Source of the DNA: JAIROC01 sp031553535
GTDB taxonomy: Bacteria > Bacteroidota > Bacteroidia > Bacteroidales > WCHB1-69
Length of the DNA: 64,000 nt
Direction of reading: 5' to 3'
Assembly: GCA_031553535.1 (NCBI GenBank)
Contig: JAVBLM010000011.1
Location: 1-64,000, forward strand
Shown here one piece after another: positions 1 to 10,506 of the stretch (positions are counted from its first letter, which is position 1; each line of letters starts with the position of its first letter). A model generated the notes under the pieces. It did no database searches, had not been told where the DNA came from, and saw only the letters and a program-made list of their open reading frames with translations. The position numbers and the translations under genes were made by a program.

Positions 1-388
1 ACAAACTCCCCCATCTTCCACCCTCCTCCAACATCACTTCCATCTTTCCTCCCTTTTCCACCCTCTTCTCACATTCTTCCACAATATGCTTCATTGTCTC
101 CTCCGCCAACCCACACATCCTACATTTCTTATCCTCTCCATACCTCCAATACTCTGCTGCCTTTCCCATCGTTCCCATTCTCCCCTCTGCTACATTCCTA
201 ATTTTCTTTATTTCCCCCCCCCTCTCTTTCTCAAGTACTCCGCCCCCCCCTCTGTATCCAGGGTTAAACTTCGATTGTTCAATTTTCTCTTCTCTTCTTT
301 GTTTATAATAATCCAATATCCTTCTTGTTAATTCCTCTTGTATATTATATCCTACGTTTTCTAAAATTTCTATCTCCCCTTCCGACAT
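1..388 (-). mobile_element. Decayed 3' end of an insect-type non-LTR retrotransposon ORF2
   Basis: Read on the minus strand, the region below about position 205 encodes a basic peptide containing CRMCG, then EETMKHIVEEC. This is a C-x2-C-x8-H-x4-C knuckle (Cys/His codons within about 74-124), typical of the extreme C-terminus of non-LTR retrotransposon reverse transcriptases of insects. Positions 210-388 encode a charged stretch starting MSEGEIEILENVGYNIQEEL in a different frame. The two parts are separated by G-rich homopolymers (about 208-250) with an apparent frameshift and an in-frame stop, so the element is not intact. Family assignment rests on recall of this C-terminal motif. No bacterial gene is visible here. 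It runs off the left end of the window. Confidence 0.65.
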
Positions 389-644
389 ATCGGGCCTTCA
401 GCGACCCATAGATTATATCCCCCCTTGGTGGTCACCAGCCGACCCATTTCATTCACTTCTTGCGATGAATGTTAGGATCCGGATCCAGCCTGACTATGGG
501 ATGCGGGCCGGCGAAGGATGCGGCCCTACGCTGTAAGAATGTAAGTTTGCCCTTTTATCTACTCATTCAGATTCGTAAATCGGTTTTTTTTACACCTTAT
601 TTACAAGTTATATATTTAAATAGCCCTGTTGTAGCCCTGTGAAA

Positions 645-735
645 TATGCATGGCATGTTGGTCGTTTGGGCTAATGTGTCCAAATTTGGACTCCTATGAT
701 GTGAGTTCGAGTCCCAGAGTTGCTGGTTTTTTCAC
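645..735 (+). mobile_element. tRNA-like sequence with a pol III B-box, probable SINE head
   Basis: The stretch holds AGTTCGAGTCCC (704-715), a good match to the T-arm/B-box of tRNA genes, preceded at about 658 by TGGTCGTTTGGGC, a weak A-box-like segment. No closed acceptor stem can be drawn, so it is not a functional bacterial tRNA. It is more likely the tRNA-derived head of a short interspersed element, like the clearer copy at 855. Confidence 0.35.
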
Positions 736-854
736 ATTAATATAAAAATCGCTTACAAGTTATAACTACGCCTTTCCACCAAAAAACACGATTACACCTT
801 TTTTAAAGCTTGATTTGATAAGGGTTTGCTAATTAAATCAATAATAACGTTCAG

Positions 855-1215
855 GGCGGCTGGTGGCGCAGTGGTTAGAGCACTCGCCTTGTACCTCTGT
901 GGCCCCGGGTTCGATCCTGGGTCTAGCTTGTGCAAAGGTGTTTTTCTAGTTATCCTGCCAGTCTGCGATGGGTTTTCTCCGGGATATCCGGTTTCCCCCA
1001 TCTTCTAATTAACTAGAATACCTTCATAGGTATTCGCTGTGGGCCCTCAAAATGTTGCATTAAAAAAATGCTTGCGTGCAACCCATATGGGTCTACGGAC
1101 TACGGGTTAGCACGCTTGCGTGCTTGCGAAGATACTGAGTTGGTTAGGAGGGGGCCCCCGGGTTAACACACTGCATGTGTATACAACCCGTTAGCACAAG
1201 GATTATTATTATTAT
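855..1215 (+). mobile_element. tRNA-derived SINE-like eukaryotic element
   Basis: An A-box TGGCGCAGTGG (864-874) and a B-box GGTTCGATCC (908-917) lie at tRNA spacing. They are followed by a body containing TTTTCTCCGGG and CCGGTTTCCCCC (about 972-1000), a motif pair that recurs in animal repeats, and a tail of ATT triplets near 1202-1214. The acceptor ends do not pair as a real tRNA. Together with the retrotransposon fragment at the window start this argues that about 1-1300 is animal (host) DNA. The exact element family cannot be named from the sequence alone. Confidence 0.6.
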
Positions 1216-1378
1216 TAATAAGATATATGAAATATTCTTTAGGCAAATATACAAATGATGGAGCCTCAACCAGGGACATCTGGGTATTGTCATATTGCAA
1301 TTTCCAATGCATCGATTGCGGGCGACCGTCATTTACGATATTTAATAAATTAATAATATCAATTTAAATAATATAGTC

Positions 1379-1528
1379 ATGGATAATTTTCACGATACCA
1401 AAACACAATTACGCGATAATGTACTGACAGAATTTACAAATAGTATCTTGTTAAAGGAATCACGCAATACGATGTTTGAGAAATTATTGATGGTGGAAAT
1501 AAGGTCGTGTTCTAGCGTCCGGCACTAA
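1379..1528 (+). other. Unassigned short ORF at the eukaryote/bacterium boundary
   Basis: An ATG at 1379 opens 49 codons starting MDNFHDTKTQL and running to TAA at 1526, entering the left arm of the inverted repeat at 1512. The peptide is charged and could be helical, but no family is recognised and there is no promoter box. It may be a fragment of a gene cut by the inverted-repeat element or chance. It lies between clearly eukaryotic sequence (to about 1.2-1.3 kb) and clearly bacterial sequence (from about 1.6 kb). Confidence 0.2.
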
Positions 1529-1597
1529 CGGGCGTAAACGGGTGACACTTACGAGTATTAGCAGGTGACGCTTACGCCCGTTAGTGCCGGACGCTAG
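1512..1597. repeat. Perfect 26-bp inverted repeat (arms 1512-1537 and 1572-1597)
   Basis: The left arm begins CTAGCGTCCGGCACTAACGG and the right arm is its exact reverse complement over 26 bp, with a 34-bp centre. The centre contains two near-identical direct repeats, GGTGACACTTACG and GGTGACGCTTACG. The arms are G+C-rich compared with the flanks and there is no T-run, so this is not a standard terminator. It could be a small palindromic mobile element, or could mark the join between foreign and resident DNA. Confidence 0.85.
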
Positions 1598-1695
1598 AAA
1601 CCAGATGCGCCACTGATAATGACCAATAATGAAATAAATCTGAAAATATTAACCATTAACCACTGAAAATTAATTATTAACTAAAATTTTATACA

Positions 1696-4600
1696 ATGAA
1701 GAGGATTTTCTTTACCTTAACGACAATTCTGCTGTGTTTACAGCAAGGATATTCACAACATCAAATATGGACTGAAAATTTTGATGGAACCGTAACATTT
1801 TCTAAAAATCCGTCTAGTTTCTGGACGCCGAATACTTCCTATTTTATTAGTGCTCCTAATTCTTATTATGGTGAAATTCCAAATGCCCCGGGTGATTCGA
1901 CAATATTGGAATCTATTTTACCATACGATTTTGAAAATTATTCAAACATACAAATCGAATTTTATCATATTTGTAAAGTGGATACAAGTGATATTGTGCG
2001 TATAGAATATTCCACAGAAATAAATGCAGGTGTTTTTTCTCCTTGGACTCCTGTTCCTGTAAATGCTTATTATGGACATTCCGAAAGTTATTCTTGGTTT
2101 GGATTCAATGCGATGAGCTATCCCGAATGGAACGTTGCCAATATTTTGGAATATCCGGATCAAAGTTGGTGGAAAAAAGAAGTTTTTGTTTTGTCGGATC
2201 TTGTTGCAGGATACAAAACGAAATTTCGCTTTGTAATAAAACGTGGAAACAAACAAGGATCCCAGGTTTCATATGGTTGGTTGATTGATGATTTTGTAGT
2301 GAGGGCATCTACGGATGAAATGGTACCTCCTCACCTGGTATTTGTTTCTCCATTTTTGAAAGATACCGTTTATACTACCGGAATACATGCTGTAACAGCA
2401 GAAGTAAAATCGAATACATCTGCAGCTTTGCAGTCTGTTACATTGGAATATATTGCAACAAAAGATGGTATTTCTACCACAGAGACAATTCCTATGATAA
2501 ATACGGGAGGTGATATATGGAGTGTCAATATGCCGCAACTTATTTATGGTACAGCTGTTTCTTATTCTATTACAGTTACGGATGTATTGAATAATGTAAA
2601 TAATATAAGTTCTAACTATTATATTCAGACTCCTCCCCCGGGAAGGACAGGTTATTCTTTTATTGGAAATCCCAATTCATCGGGGACTACTAATTCAATC
2701 CCTTTTTATAATCGTTATAGTTGGTCAAGAACAATAGTTAAAGGATCCGAGATCAATGGAGGAAGTGGAGGATTTATAACATCTGTCTCGTTTTTACCGT
2801 CGCAAAAATGTAATGATGTATACCATCAATCCATGTATTTTAAAATAGTATCCGATACCAGTTTGAATTATAGTACTGAAAGAACATATAGAGATCCTGT
2901 TAATGATACGGCATTATTGGTATGGGATGGAGATCTTCCTGCTTTAACGGCAGGTCAATGGATAGAAATTACACTTGATAAACCGTTTATGCTTCCCCCA
3001 AATGCCAATTTGTTAATTTATTGGGATAATAAGGGGGGTAGTGCTTATGAACCTGCTTGGTATGCTACATATTATTCTTACTATATGGCAACAAGTTATA
3101 CCGACTATTCGAGTTTCCCTTCGGGAGGTTCTGGTAATGTAAGTAATTATCGTCCCAATATGCAACTATTTACATTAGGTGCATCTACAGACAGTAATTC
3201 CGTTGCATTGATTGAATTTACTAGTCCGGATCCTACAAAAATTCAGCAAGGACAATCAGTAAGCATTGATGCTATAGTTAAAAATAAAGGAATAAAATCT
3301 GTTACATCATTAACTTTAAAATATTCTGTAAATGGGGTTGTATATACTTCTCCGGCATGGAATGGTCATATTCCCCAAGATTTTAAAGATACACTTCATT
3401 TCGGAACCTATACGCCTTCTCCCAATAAATACGATACTGTTTTTGCATGGGTAGAATTGCCAAATGGGGAAGAAGATCCTGCAAAAGAAGACGATACTTT
3501 ATCGATTCTTACTTATGCATGCAGCATAAATGGATTTGCAGGGGAATATACTATTGGTAATGGAGAAGTTTTTACCACAGTAAATCAATTTTACCAGTAT
3601 ATGAAATACTGTGGTGTCAGTGATAATATTACATTGAAACTGAAAGACGGAACTTATCCGGGAGGTATAAATCTTATCGGGCTTAATGCAATTATGAATA
3701 ATCATTTATTAACTATAATCCCTGAATCAGGAAATAAAGATAATGTTATTATTCAACCTGCGGCTACCGGCGTGTGTATAGAACTCAGCAACAGTGATAA
3801 TGTACGAATAGAAACTCTTACTGTAAATTTAGGATATAGTATGTATGGAATTCAATTTACAGGGCCTTGTACCAATGTTGTTATCAATAATTGCAATATT
3901 TTATCATCCAATACTTCCTCAGGAAGACATATACAAAAATTTGGATCTGCCGGAGGAATGAGTAATATACGCATTACAAATAATTACATGGAAAAAGGTG
4001 AATGTGGAATATATTTTGAAGGCTGGGGATCAACTTCTCCGGATATTGATATTGTCATTGATAATAATACAATTCTAAAACCATATCGTTGGGGGCTTAA
4101 TTTGCATTATTTGGATGCCATAAGTATTTCCAATAATTATATTCAAAGTCCGGGGATGGACTATTATGAAAATACTTATTCCGAATGGTATGGATTTAAT
4201 TTGCAGAATTCAAATGCACAAAAAATAAATGGGAATAGAATTATCCATAGATATGATGAAATAAATAATCAATGGGGGGTTACAAGCAATCCATACGGTA
4301 TGTATTTGAAAAATGTAAATATCCGCAATAATGTGCAACCAGCTATCATTTCCAATAATGAAATAAAAACTTATTCCACCGCTCAAACTACTCCAGGGAT
4401 GTATATTGCCGGAGTAATTGCAAACATTATCAATAATTCTATATATGCAGAAAGGAATAATAATCTCACGAACCAATATGGATCTGCACTTTATATTTAT
4501 GATGACCCGAACAGTATTCTTAAAATAAAAAATAATTTACTTGTTGGAAATGGAAAAGGAAGTGGTTATTATTTTATGCCGATCTGGTTATCTGGAGTAA

Positions 4601-7600
4601 CTAATCTAAGCAAATGGGAATTTGATTATAATAATATGAAATGTTTAGATTATGCGTATGTTGCATATGCAAGTGGTGCAGCTACTGCTTGGAATCAATT
4701 GGCTGATTGGAAGGTTACAACTTCTGATAGATATTCTACCAATATAACACCTTCTTTTATTACTACTGCTTGGGATAGTTTAGTCTTATCCGATTATACG
4801 GGATTAGATTGTCCCGTATTTTCCGGAATTAATGAAGATATCAATGGAAAGTTTAGAGCAGGCATGACAACTATGGGTTGTTATGCAGGAACCGATGTCC
4901 CAACAGTAGGAGCATATTTGTCGGAAATATTAAACTTTAGCGAATTACCTGTTACCGGACAAACAGATGATATTAAGATCGTTTTCGTTAACGGGGGACA
5001 AACATTATTGGATACGGCAACTTTCCAATGGCAACTTAGCGGAATGCCTGTTGTTGAAATGCCTTGGAAAGGAGCATTAGCAACTGGGAAGTCGGACACT
5101 GTTTCGTTCAATCCTCCGGTATCATATATTCAAGGAACGAACTCCTTAAAAGTTTGGATCAAAGATTTAGGGGATATATTGGTAGATAACTATAAACAAG
5201 ATGATACATTGAGTGTTGAATCTTATGGTTGTGATTCTGTTTTAAATGGAGTATATACAGTGGGAACAGGAAAGAATTTTGGGTCACTGGGGGCTGCAAT
5301 AAAAGCATTAACGTCTTGTGGAATTAACGGACCTGTTACGTTGCACATCTTGGAAGATGATTACAATGAAGGAGATCTTGTAATTGAAAAGATTGATGGT
5401 TCGAGTGATATAAATACAATAACATTTACCTCCGATCCCGCTAATGCGAACATACCTACCATTAGCTCTTCCAACATTGCTTTTACCATCAAAGAAGGAA
5501 GAGATATTATTTTAAGAGATTTAACATTCGATGCATCCAATGGGATGATTGCGTTAAAGTTTGAAGGGACATGTCAAAATATTGAGGTTAATAACTGTAC
5601 CATAAATGCAAAAATGACTACAAGTACAGGTTATTATGGTATATCTTATACCAATACGATCAATTCCGGTAAAAAGTTAGACAATATTCGTATTTTAAAT
5701 AATACAATTACCGGAGGATATGCAAATATCTATTTCCATTATCCGGGTAGTAGCGCAACAACGATGGGGGAGATGATAATTAATAATAACATATTGGATT
5801 CCGCTTCTGTATATGGATTGTATTCTAATAATCATGGGTATTATCCAAGTATTTCGGATAATATCATACGAACAAAACATGTTGGATCAACTCAGTATGG
5901 AATGTATTTGTATTATCAAAATTCGGTGGATACGATGAGAAATAATAAAATATACCTTAACGGCGGAACAACTACTTCTCATTCACTATATGGCATACAT
6001 TTGACACGTTTGAATGATAATACTTCTTTAGCAAAACATATTCCACAAATAGTGAATAATGAAATTATTAAATCAGCAGGAACGGGAGTTGTTTATGGTA
6101 TTCGATTATCTCTTTCCAGAGCGGATGTATTCCATAATTCGGTATATTTGAAAGGTGATAAATGTTATGGATTATGGCTGGAAGATTTATTATCCGGGTT
6201 AACTCCGCTTGTAATTAAGAACAACCTGCTTTACACCTCTGCCGCAACAGAAGGCTATCCCATTTATGTAAAAACAGCGGTTGATGCAACTACCGGTAAA
6301 GAAACTTATTTGGATTATAACAGTTACTCTAATAACGGGACGAATATCGGGTATATCGGTTCTGCAAAGGAAATATTGGAAGATTTACAATTAGCGACCG
6401 GACAAGATGGAAATTCCGTAGACAAGCTACCTGTTTTCAGTAATCCGGGAATAAATACCGAACTTTCCGATTATAAGCCGTTTTTGTGTCCGTCTGTTGG
6501 AATAAATGACGATATAAATGGGAATATGCGCATATCATTAACCTCTATGGGTGCTCATACCTATTCATTTCCTAATTTGGATGTCCTTGCCTGGAAGGTG
6601 AATAATTGGAAGGAAGAGATAATTTACGGAGAAGATATTGATTTAAATATAAATATTGTTAACGGAGGAATTACTCCTATTTCGGAAATTGATTTCGGAT
6701 GGAGTGTAAATGGTGATGAATATACATTTACATGGCAGCCTTCATCTCCTTTGCAAAGTGGTATTTCTGAAAATGTTGCTATCAGTACATTTTCTGTTGC
6801 AACTCATGATTCGGTAAAAGTTATTGTTTGGATAAAAAATGTGAATGGAAATAAGGATAATGATCAGAGTAATGATACCGTTTCTGCTTTAGCTAACGTA
6901 ATTCCGTTGGCATGGCTGGAAAAACCTTTGGTAAAAGATACTATTAACAGTTTATCTTTCAATGTATACATGAAAGTGATGGGGGAAACCGGAGCGCCTG
7001 TTTCAAATCCGGAAATTTGTCTTACAAACACAATAAATGGTGTAACGACATTATATGATACGATTCCAATGATTTTACAAAATGGATTGTGGACTGCTAA
7101 TGTATCCGGTTTATATTACGGTAGTGAAGTTCTTTATTCGATAACAGTAGCAGATGCAAATGACATTGATATAACATTGACAGATACGGTTTTTGTGAAA
7201 TTCTCTCCGGCAAGTGAGGATGAAATTATCATAGAAGGTACACCGTCTACTACGACAAATTATGCACCATATGCAAACAATTATCAATATGGATGGTCAA
7301 GATCATTATATTTAAATTCGGAAATAGATCCTTCAGGGACCAATATTGCTCCTATTACGGAGATCGCATGGTATACTACCAGTAGTCCTCAAACTAAATT
7401 GAATCAGGAAATATATTTACAAGCAGTACCTGATATTTCTGTTCCAAATGCAACATGGATTGATCCTGCCACAAATGGTGCAACTTTGGTATGGAGTGGA
7501 AGTATAACAACAATCAGTGGATGGAATAACATCGTATTAGATGTTCCTTTTGTATTGCCTCAAGGAATGAATCTGATGATATACTGGATTAATAATCATG

Positions 7601-9933
7601 GTGCATATACTTCTGCTGTTAGTTGGAAAGCAACTAATACATCTCCTGTTTATATGGCAGCGGCAAACTGGAGTACATCTTCATTTCCTACAAATGTAGG
7701 CGCGCAAATATACCAAAGGCCTGATATAAAATGTATGTTTAAATATGATCCTGAGAAATATAAGAGATATAATCTGAGTATGCTGGATATAATTATAGAA
7801 TCCGAGAATTTGGGGGCTGATATGTGTGCACCTGATTATGCATCTGTAGACCTGATAATAGCAAATACCGGAGAAATTGATTATGACTTTTCTGTTAATA
7901 GTGTCGTATTGACATTGGAACAAATTGCTCCCATACCCTTTAGTGCGGATTTACCTGTTAATACGGGAACATTATTATCGGGGGAGCAGAGAAAGATAAA
8001 TATTACGAACCTTTTCCCAATCATGGCTGCTGGGAAATATGAGATCAAAGCGTGGTTATCTAGTCCGAGAGACAATGTATTACATGATAACACATTGATA
8101 AAATCCACGTATCCTTCCCAGAGATCCGGTTTACCTATAGACGAGAATTTTAGTGGGACGATGCCGTTATTTTTTAACTCAACGGGAAATACCAATGATA
8201 AATGGGGTGTAGTACAGGGATCAAGTATAGATCAACAAATTAATCCTGTGTTTGGAACAGGCATGTTATCCTTTACCGGGAAAAGGAGTGCTACGTCATC
8301 GTTGACAACCGGACAATTAAGTATGTATGGAACCGTTAATCCGACATTGGAGCTCTGGTATGCACATACTACTGATTTTACCACTGATTATACCGAGGTT
8401 TATATTACTTTGGATGATTGGGTGACAGAGGATCTTTTATTCAGTATAAAGAAATACGATCCTTCTTTGAACGGATGGAAAAAGTATAGTGCGGATTTAT
8501 CTTCCTATACTACGGGTTCATGTGTCAAGATTCGATTTAGCTCGATGGTTAAGTATCAAGACGGAGGAGAACAAAACATAGACAGGATCCGTATTATTTC
8601 CGATCAGGATATATCAGTATCCCAAATGCTGTTAACCCCTGTTTCTCTTTGTAATTTAACGGGTAAAGAATTAAAGTTTGTGGTGGAAAACACAACCGGC
8701 CAGGATATTGATTTTGAAGCAAACCCAACATCTTTACAAATAGATGTTTTCTCCGGGAAATCACCAACTGTTTCTTACAATCATCCTTTTGATAATGGTA
8801 GCTTGAAAGGATTCGCTTATGATACGATAACAGTTCCTTTCCTGCTTGATTTTGCAAAAGATACGTTTATTATTGTTGGACATATTACTACGTCGATAGA
8901 TAAAAAAAGTGGGAATGACACACTCAGGGATACTATAATTGTCAATCCGGAAATATCGGTAAAAATTCATCAATTATCCGCAGGAAATTCAAGTTGTCTT
9001 CTTGCAGAATCTTCGTATCAGCAAGAAATTACTATTACCAATACCGGGAATGTGGATTTATCAGGTATTGAATTACTGCTAAATATCGATACGGGATCTA
9101 TTATTTCTTCTCTTTATTATACATTAAAGGAGACATTACCGGGAACACTGATAGCAGGACAATCTATTAGACATCCTTTTAGTAGGAATTACATTGCCCC
9201 ATGGAATGCAGATTATCAATTACGGGTAGTTGCTTATTTAGGATGTGACTCGGTTATTGCAAATAGTGAAGACCTGATCTCGGAATGTGTGGATATGAAG
9301 GACTTGTCTGTTATAGACATTGACAATCCATCAGGAAATAAGGATAAAACAGGAGATTTGGTTAGTATAAGTGCTGTGTTAAAGAATAGGAGTGATGTGG
9401 ATGATTTTTCAGGAATAAAGATCAGTGCAAGGATAGAAGATTCCCAGGGAGTAAAACTCGATGAATATACGGAATCGGGGCATTCTGTAGGAGCTTTATC
9501 TACAGTTCCTTATGCCTTTACTAAACAATATATGGTGCCCAACGATTCGGTATATTATGTAACGGTATTTCTTAGTAGTGGTACTGCAGATCCTTTGGAT
9601 AATTATTCGCACAATGATACTTTACGGATTAAACGTATGACAGACAATGATGATGATATAGAATCAATGGAAAGTATGAGTATATTGATGAATCAAAATA
9701 TTCCTAATCCTGCTAATAACAGTACGACAGTTAGATATAGCATTCCTCAATCCGGGGAAGTTGTTTTCCGTATCCATAGCATGAGTGGTCAAATACTGTA
9801 TAATAAAGTAATTGAATCAGGATCGGGAGATCAAAGTATAGAAATAAATACATCGAGATTATCATCCGGTATCTATATGTATTCGATGGAATATAAAGGT
9901 CAACGGATAGTTAAGAGAATGAGTGTTAATTAG
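1696..9933 (+). CDS. Giant T9SS-secreted modular surface protein (beta-helix and CARDB-like repeats)
   Basis: This is a 2745-residue secreted protein. A Sec signal peptide (residues 1-20, ending QQGYSQ) is followed by a MAM/jelly-roll-like module (about 22-205), an Ig-like module (about 210-315) and a Trp/Tyr-rich beta module (about 318-480). After that, CARDB-like segments alternate with two right-handed beta-helix domains rich in N-N-x-I/N-x-I turns (about 611-1063 and 1184-1621). The Ig-like and Trp/Tyr modules recur at about 1736-1840 and 1842-2010, and a second jelly-roll-like module sits at about 2140-2300. The last ~80 residues (NIPNPANNSTTVRYSIP to the terminal basic strand) are a type A T9SS sorting domain, so the protein is expected to be exported and anchored or released at the surface. 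Beta-helix modules suggest glycan or adhesive contact, but no catalytic residues were identified. The ATG at 1696 directly precedes the signal peptide. Confidence 0.85.
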   Translation: MKRIFFTLTTILLCLQQGYSQHQIWTENFDGTVTFSKNPSSFWTPNTSYFISAPNSYYGEIPNAPGDSTILESILPYDFENYSNIQIEFYHICKVDTSDIVRIEYSTEINAGVFSPWTPVPVNAYYGHSESYSWFGFNAMSYPEWNVANILEYPDQSWWKKEVFVLSDLVAGYKTKFRFVIKRGNKQGSQVSYGWLIDDFVVRASTDEMVPPHLVFVSPFLKDTVYTTGIHAVTAEVKSNTSAALQSVTLEYIATKDGISTTETIPMINTGGDIWSVNMPQLIYGTAVSYSITVTDVLNNVNNISSNYYIQTPPPGRTGYSFIGNPNSSGTTNSIPFYNRYSWSRTIVKGSEINGGSGGFITSVSFLPSQKCNDVYHQSMYFKIVSDTSLNYSTERTYRDPVNDTALLVWDGDLPALTAGQWIEITLDKPFMLPPNANLLIYWDNKGGSAYEPAWYATYYSYYMATSYTDYSSFPSGGSGNVSNYRPNMQLFTLGASTDSNSVALIEFTSPDPTKIQQGQSVSIDAIVKNKGIKSVTSLTLKYSVNGVVYTSPAWNGHIPQDFKDTLHFGTYTPSPNKYDTVFAWVELPNGEEDPAKEDDTLSILTYACSINGFAGEYTIGNGEVFTTVNQFYQYMKYCGVSDNITLKLKDGTYPGGINLIGLNAIMNNHLLTIIPESGNKDNVIIQPAATGVCIELSNSDNVRIETLTVNLGYSMYGIQFTGPCTNVVINNCNILSSNTSSGRHIQKFGSAGGMSNIRITNNYMEKGECGIYFEGWGSTSPDIDIVIDNNTILKPYRWGLNLHYLDAISISNNYIQSPGMDYYENTYSEWYGFNLQNSNAQKINGNRIIHRYDEINNQWGVTSNPYGMYLKNVNIRNNVQPAIISNNEIKTYSTAQTTPGMYIAGVIANIINNSIYAERNNNLTNQYGSALYIYDDPNSILKIKNNLLVGNGKGSGYYFMPIWLSGVTNLSKWEFDYNNMKCLDYAYVAYASGAATAWNQLADWKVTTSDRYSTNITPSFITTAWDSLVLSDYTGLDCPVFSGINEDINGKFRAGMTTMGCYAGTDVPTVGAYLSEILNFSELPVTGQTDDIKIVFVNGGQTLLDTATFQWQLSGMPVVEMPWKGALATGKSDTVSFNPPVSYIQGTNSLKVWIKDLGDILVDNYKQDDTLSVESYGCDSVLNGVYTVGTGKNFGSLGAAIKALTSCGINGPVTLHILEDDYNEGDLVIEKIDGSSDINTITFTSDPANANIPTISSSNIAFTIKEGRDIILRDLTFDASNGMIALKFEGTCQNIEVNNCTINAKMTTSTGYYGISYTNTINSGKKLDNIRILNNTITGGYANIYFHYPGSSATTMGEMIINNNILDSASVYGLYSNNHGYYPSISDNIIRTKHVGSTQYGMYLYYQNSVDTMRNNKIYLNGGTTTSHSLYGIHLTRLNDNTSLAKHIPQIVNNEIIKSAGTGVVYGIRLSLSRADVFHNSVYLKGDKCYGLWLEDLLSGLTPLVIKNNLLYTSAATEGYPIYVKTAVDATTGKETYLDYNSYSNNGTNIGYIGSAKEILEDLQLATGQDGNSVDKLPVFSNPGINTELSDYKPFLCPSVGINDDINGNMRISLTSMGAHTYSFPNLDVLAWKVNNWKEEIIYGEDIDLNINIVNGGITPISEIDFGWSVNGDEYTFTWQPSSPLQSGISENVAISTFSVATHDSVKVIVWIKNVNGNKDNDQSNDTVSALANVIPLAWLEKPLVKDTINSLSFNVYMKVMGETGAPVSNPEICLTNTINGVTTLYDTIPMILQNGLWTANVSGLYYGSEVLYSITVADANDIDITLTDTVFVKFSPASEDEIIIEGTPSTTTNYAPYANNYQYGWSRSLYLNSEIDPSGTNIAPITEIAWYTTSSPQTKLNQEIYLQAVPDISVPNATWIDPATNGATLVWSGSITTISGWNNIVLDVPFVLPQGMNLMIYWINNHGAYTSAVSWKATNTSPVYMAAANWSTSSFPTNVGAQIYQRPDIKCMFKYDPEKYKRYNLSMLDIIIESENLGADMCAPDYASVDLIIANTGEIDYDFSVNSVVLTLEQIAPIPFSADLPVNTGTLLSGEQRKINITNLFPIMAAGKYEIKAWLSSPRDNVLHDNTLIKSTYPSQRSGLPIDENFSGTMPLFFNSTGNTNDKWGVVQGSSIDQQINPVFGTGMLSFTGKRSATSSLTTGQLSMYGTVNPTLELWYAHTTDFTTDYTEVYITLDDWVTEDLLFSIKKYDPSLNGWKKYSADLSSYTTGSCVKIRFSSMVKYQDGGEQNIDRIRIISDQDISVSQMLLTPVSLCNLTGKELKFVVENTTGQDIDFEANPTSLQIDVFSGKSPTVSYNHPFDNGSLKGFAYDTITVPFLLDFAKDTFIIVGHITTSIDKKSGNDTLRDTIIVNPEISVKIHQLSAGNSSCLLAESSYQQEITITNTGNVDLSGIELLLNIDTGSIISSLYYTLKETLPGTLIAGQSIRHPFSRNYIAPWNADYQLRVVAYLGCDSVIANSEDLISECVDMKDLSVIDIDNPSGNKDKTGDLVSISAVLKNRSDVDDFSGIKISARIEDSQGVKLDEYTESGHSVGALSTVPYAFTKQYMVPNDSVYYVTVFLSSGTADPLDNYSHNDTLRIKRMTDNDDDIESMESMSILMNQNIPNPANNSTTVRYSIPQSGEVVFRIHSMSGQILYNKVIESGSGDQSIEINTSRLSSGIYMYSMEYKGQRIVKRMSVN

Positions 9934-9952
9934 TAAGATAGTATTTTTAGTA

Positions 9953-9990
9953 ATGAGTCTGCCTTTGCTTTTAGGCAGGCTCATTTTTTT
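9953..9990 (+). terminator. Rho-independent terminator of the giant surface-protein gene
   Basis: GAGTCTGCCT and AGGCAGGCTC form a 10-bp stem with one G-T wobble, followed by ATTTTTTT. It starts 20 nt after the stop codon. Confidence 0.85.
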
Positions 9991-10447
9991 ACGATTCGGG
10001 GTTAAATATTCATTATGTATGATAGCTATTTTATATCAAGACAAAGTTAATCCCCAACAAAAAGCAATTCTTCTTATTCAATGCTCTTATTTTGCTCAGA
10101 CACTTCCATTCAAATAATCCGGAGGCATACTTTCGTATACTATGGACGCATACGTCCAGACAAAAAATACTTAGGCGTACTTATAAAAAATGACTAAGTG
10201 ACTAACCAACCATAGAGAAGCCTGCTTGTCATCCTATTCATATCACTTTTTTTGTTTTTACTGTATTCGTTATGGGATAATATATTTTTTCTTAATTAGC
10301 AAAATACAATTAAAAGCTATATTCAGATGCTTTATTTTACTATATTTCATTTCCAGATATGGACATACGGCAATCCCTGTTCCGTTCGTGCGGCAGGCGC
10401 GATATAAAATCATAGTATGACTAATAAAAACCAAAATAAATATTTTG
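9991..10447. other. Gene-free spacer upstream of nhaD
   Basis: There is no convincing gene in this ~450-nt stretch. It has small palindromes such as GGACGCATACGTCC (about 10143-10156) and short open frames without family resemblance. Confidence 0.5.
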
Positions 10448-10455
10448 TATCTTTG
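10448..10455 (+). promoter_or_regulatory. Bacteroidota -7 box for nhaD
   Basis: TATCTTTG matches the TAnnTTTG consensus and lies about 50 nt before the nhaD start codon. Confidence 0.6.
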
Positions 10456-10506
10456 CTCTTTCTTAGCCCTTCGGGAACAATTATCAACAAAACTTAATTT
10501 ATTATT

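Noticed and set aside
864..917. Bacterial tRNA gene
   Set aside because: A- and B-boxes fit, but the acceptor and anticodon arms do not close properly and an animal-type SINE body follows.
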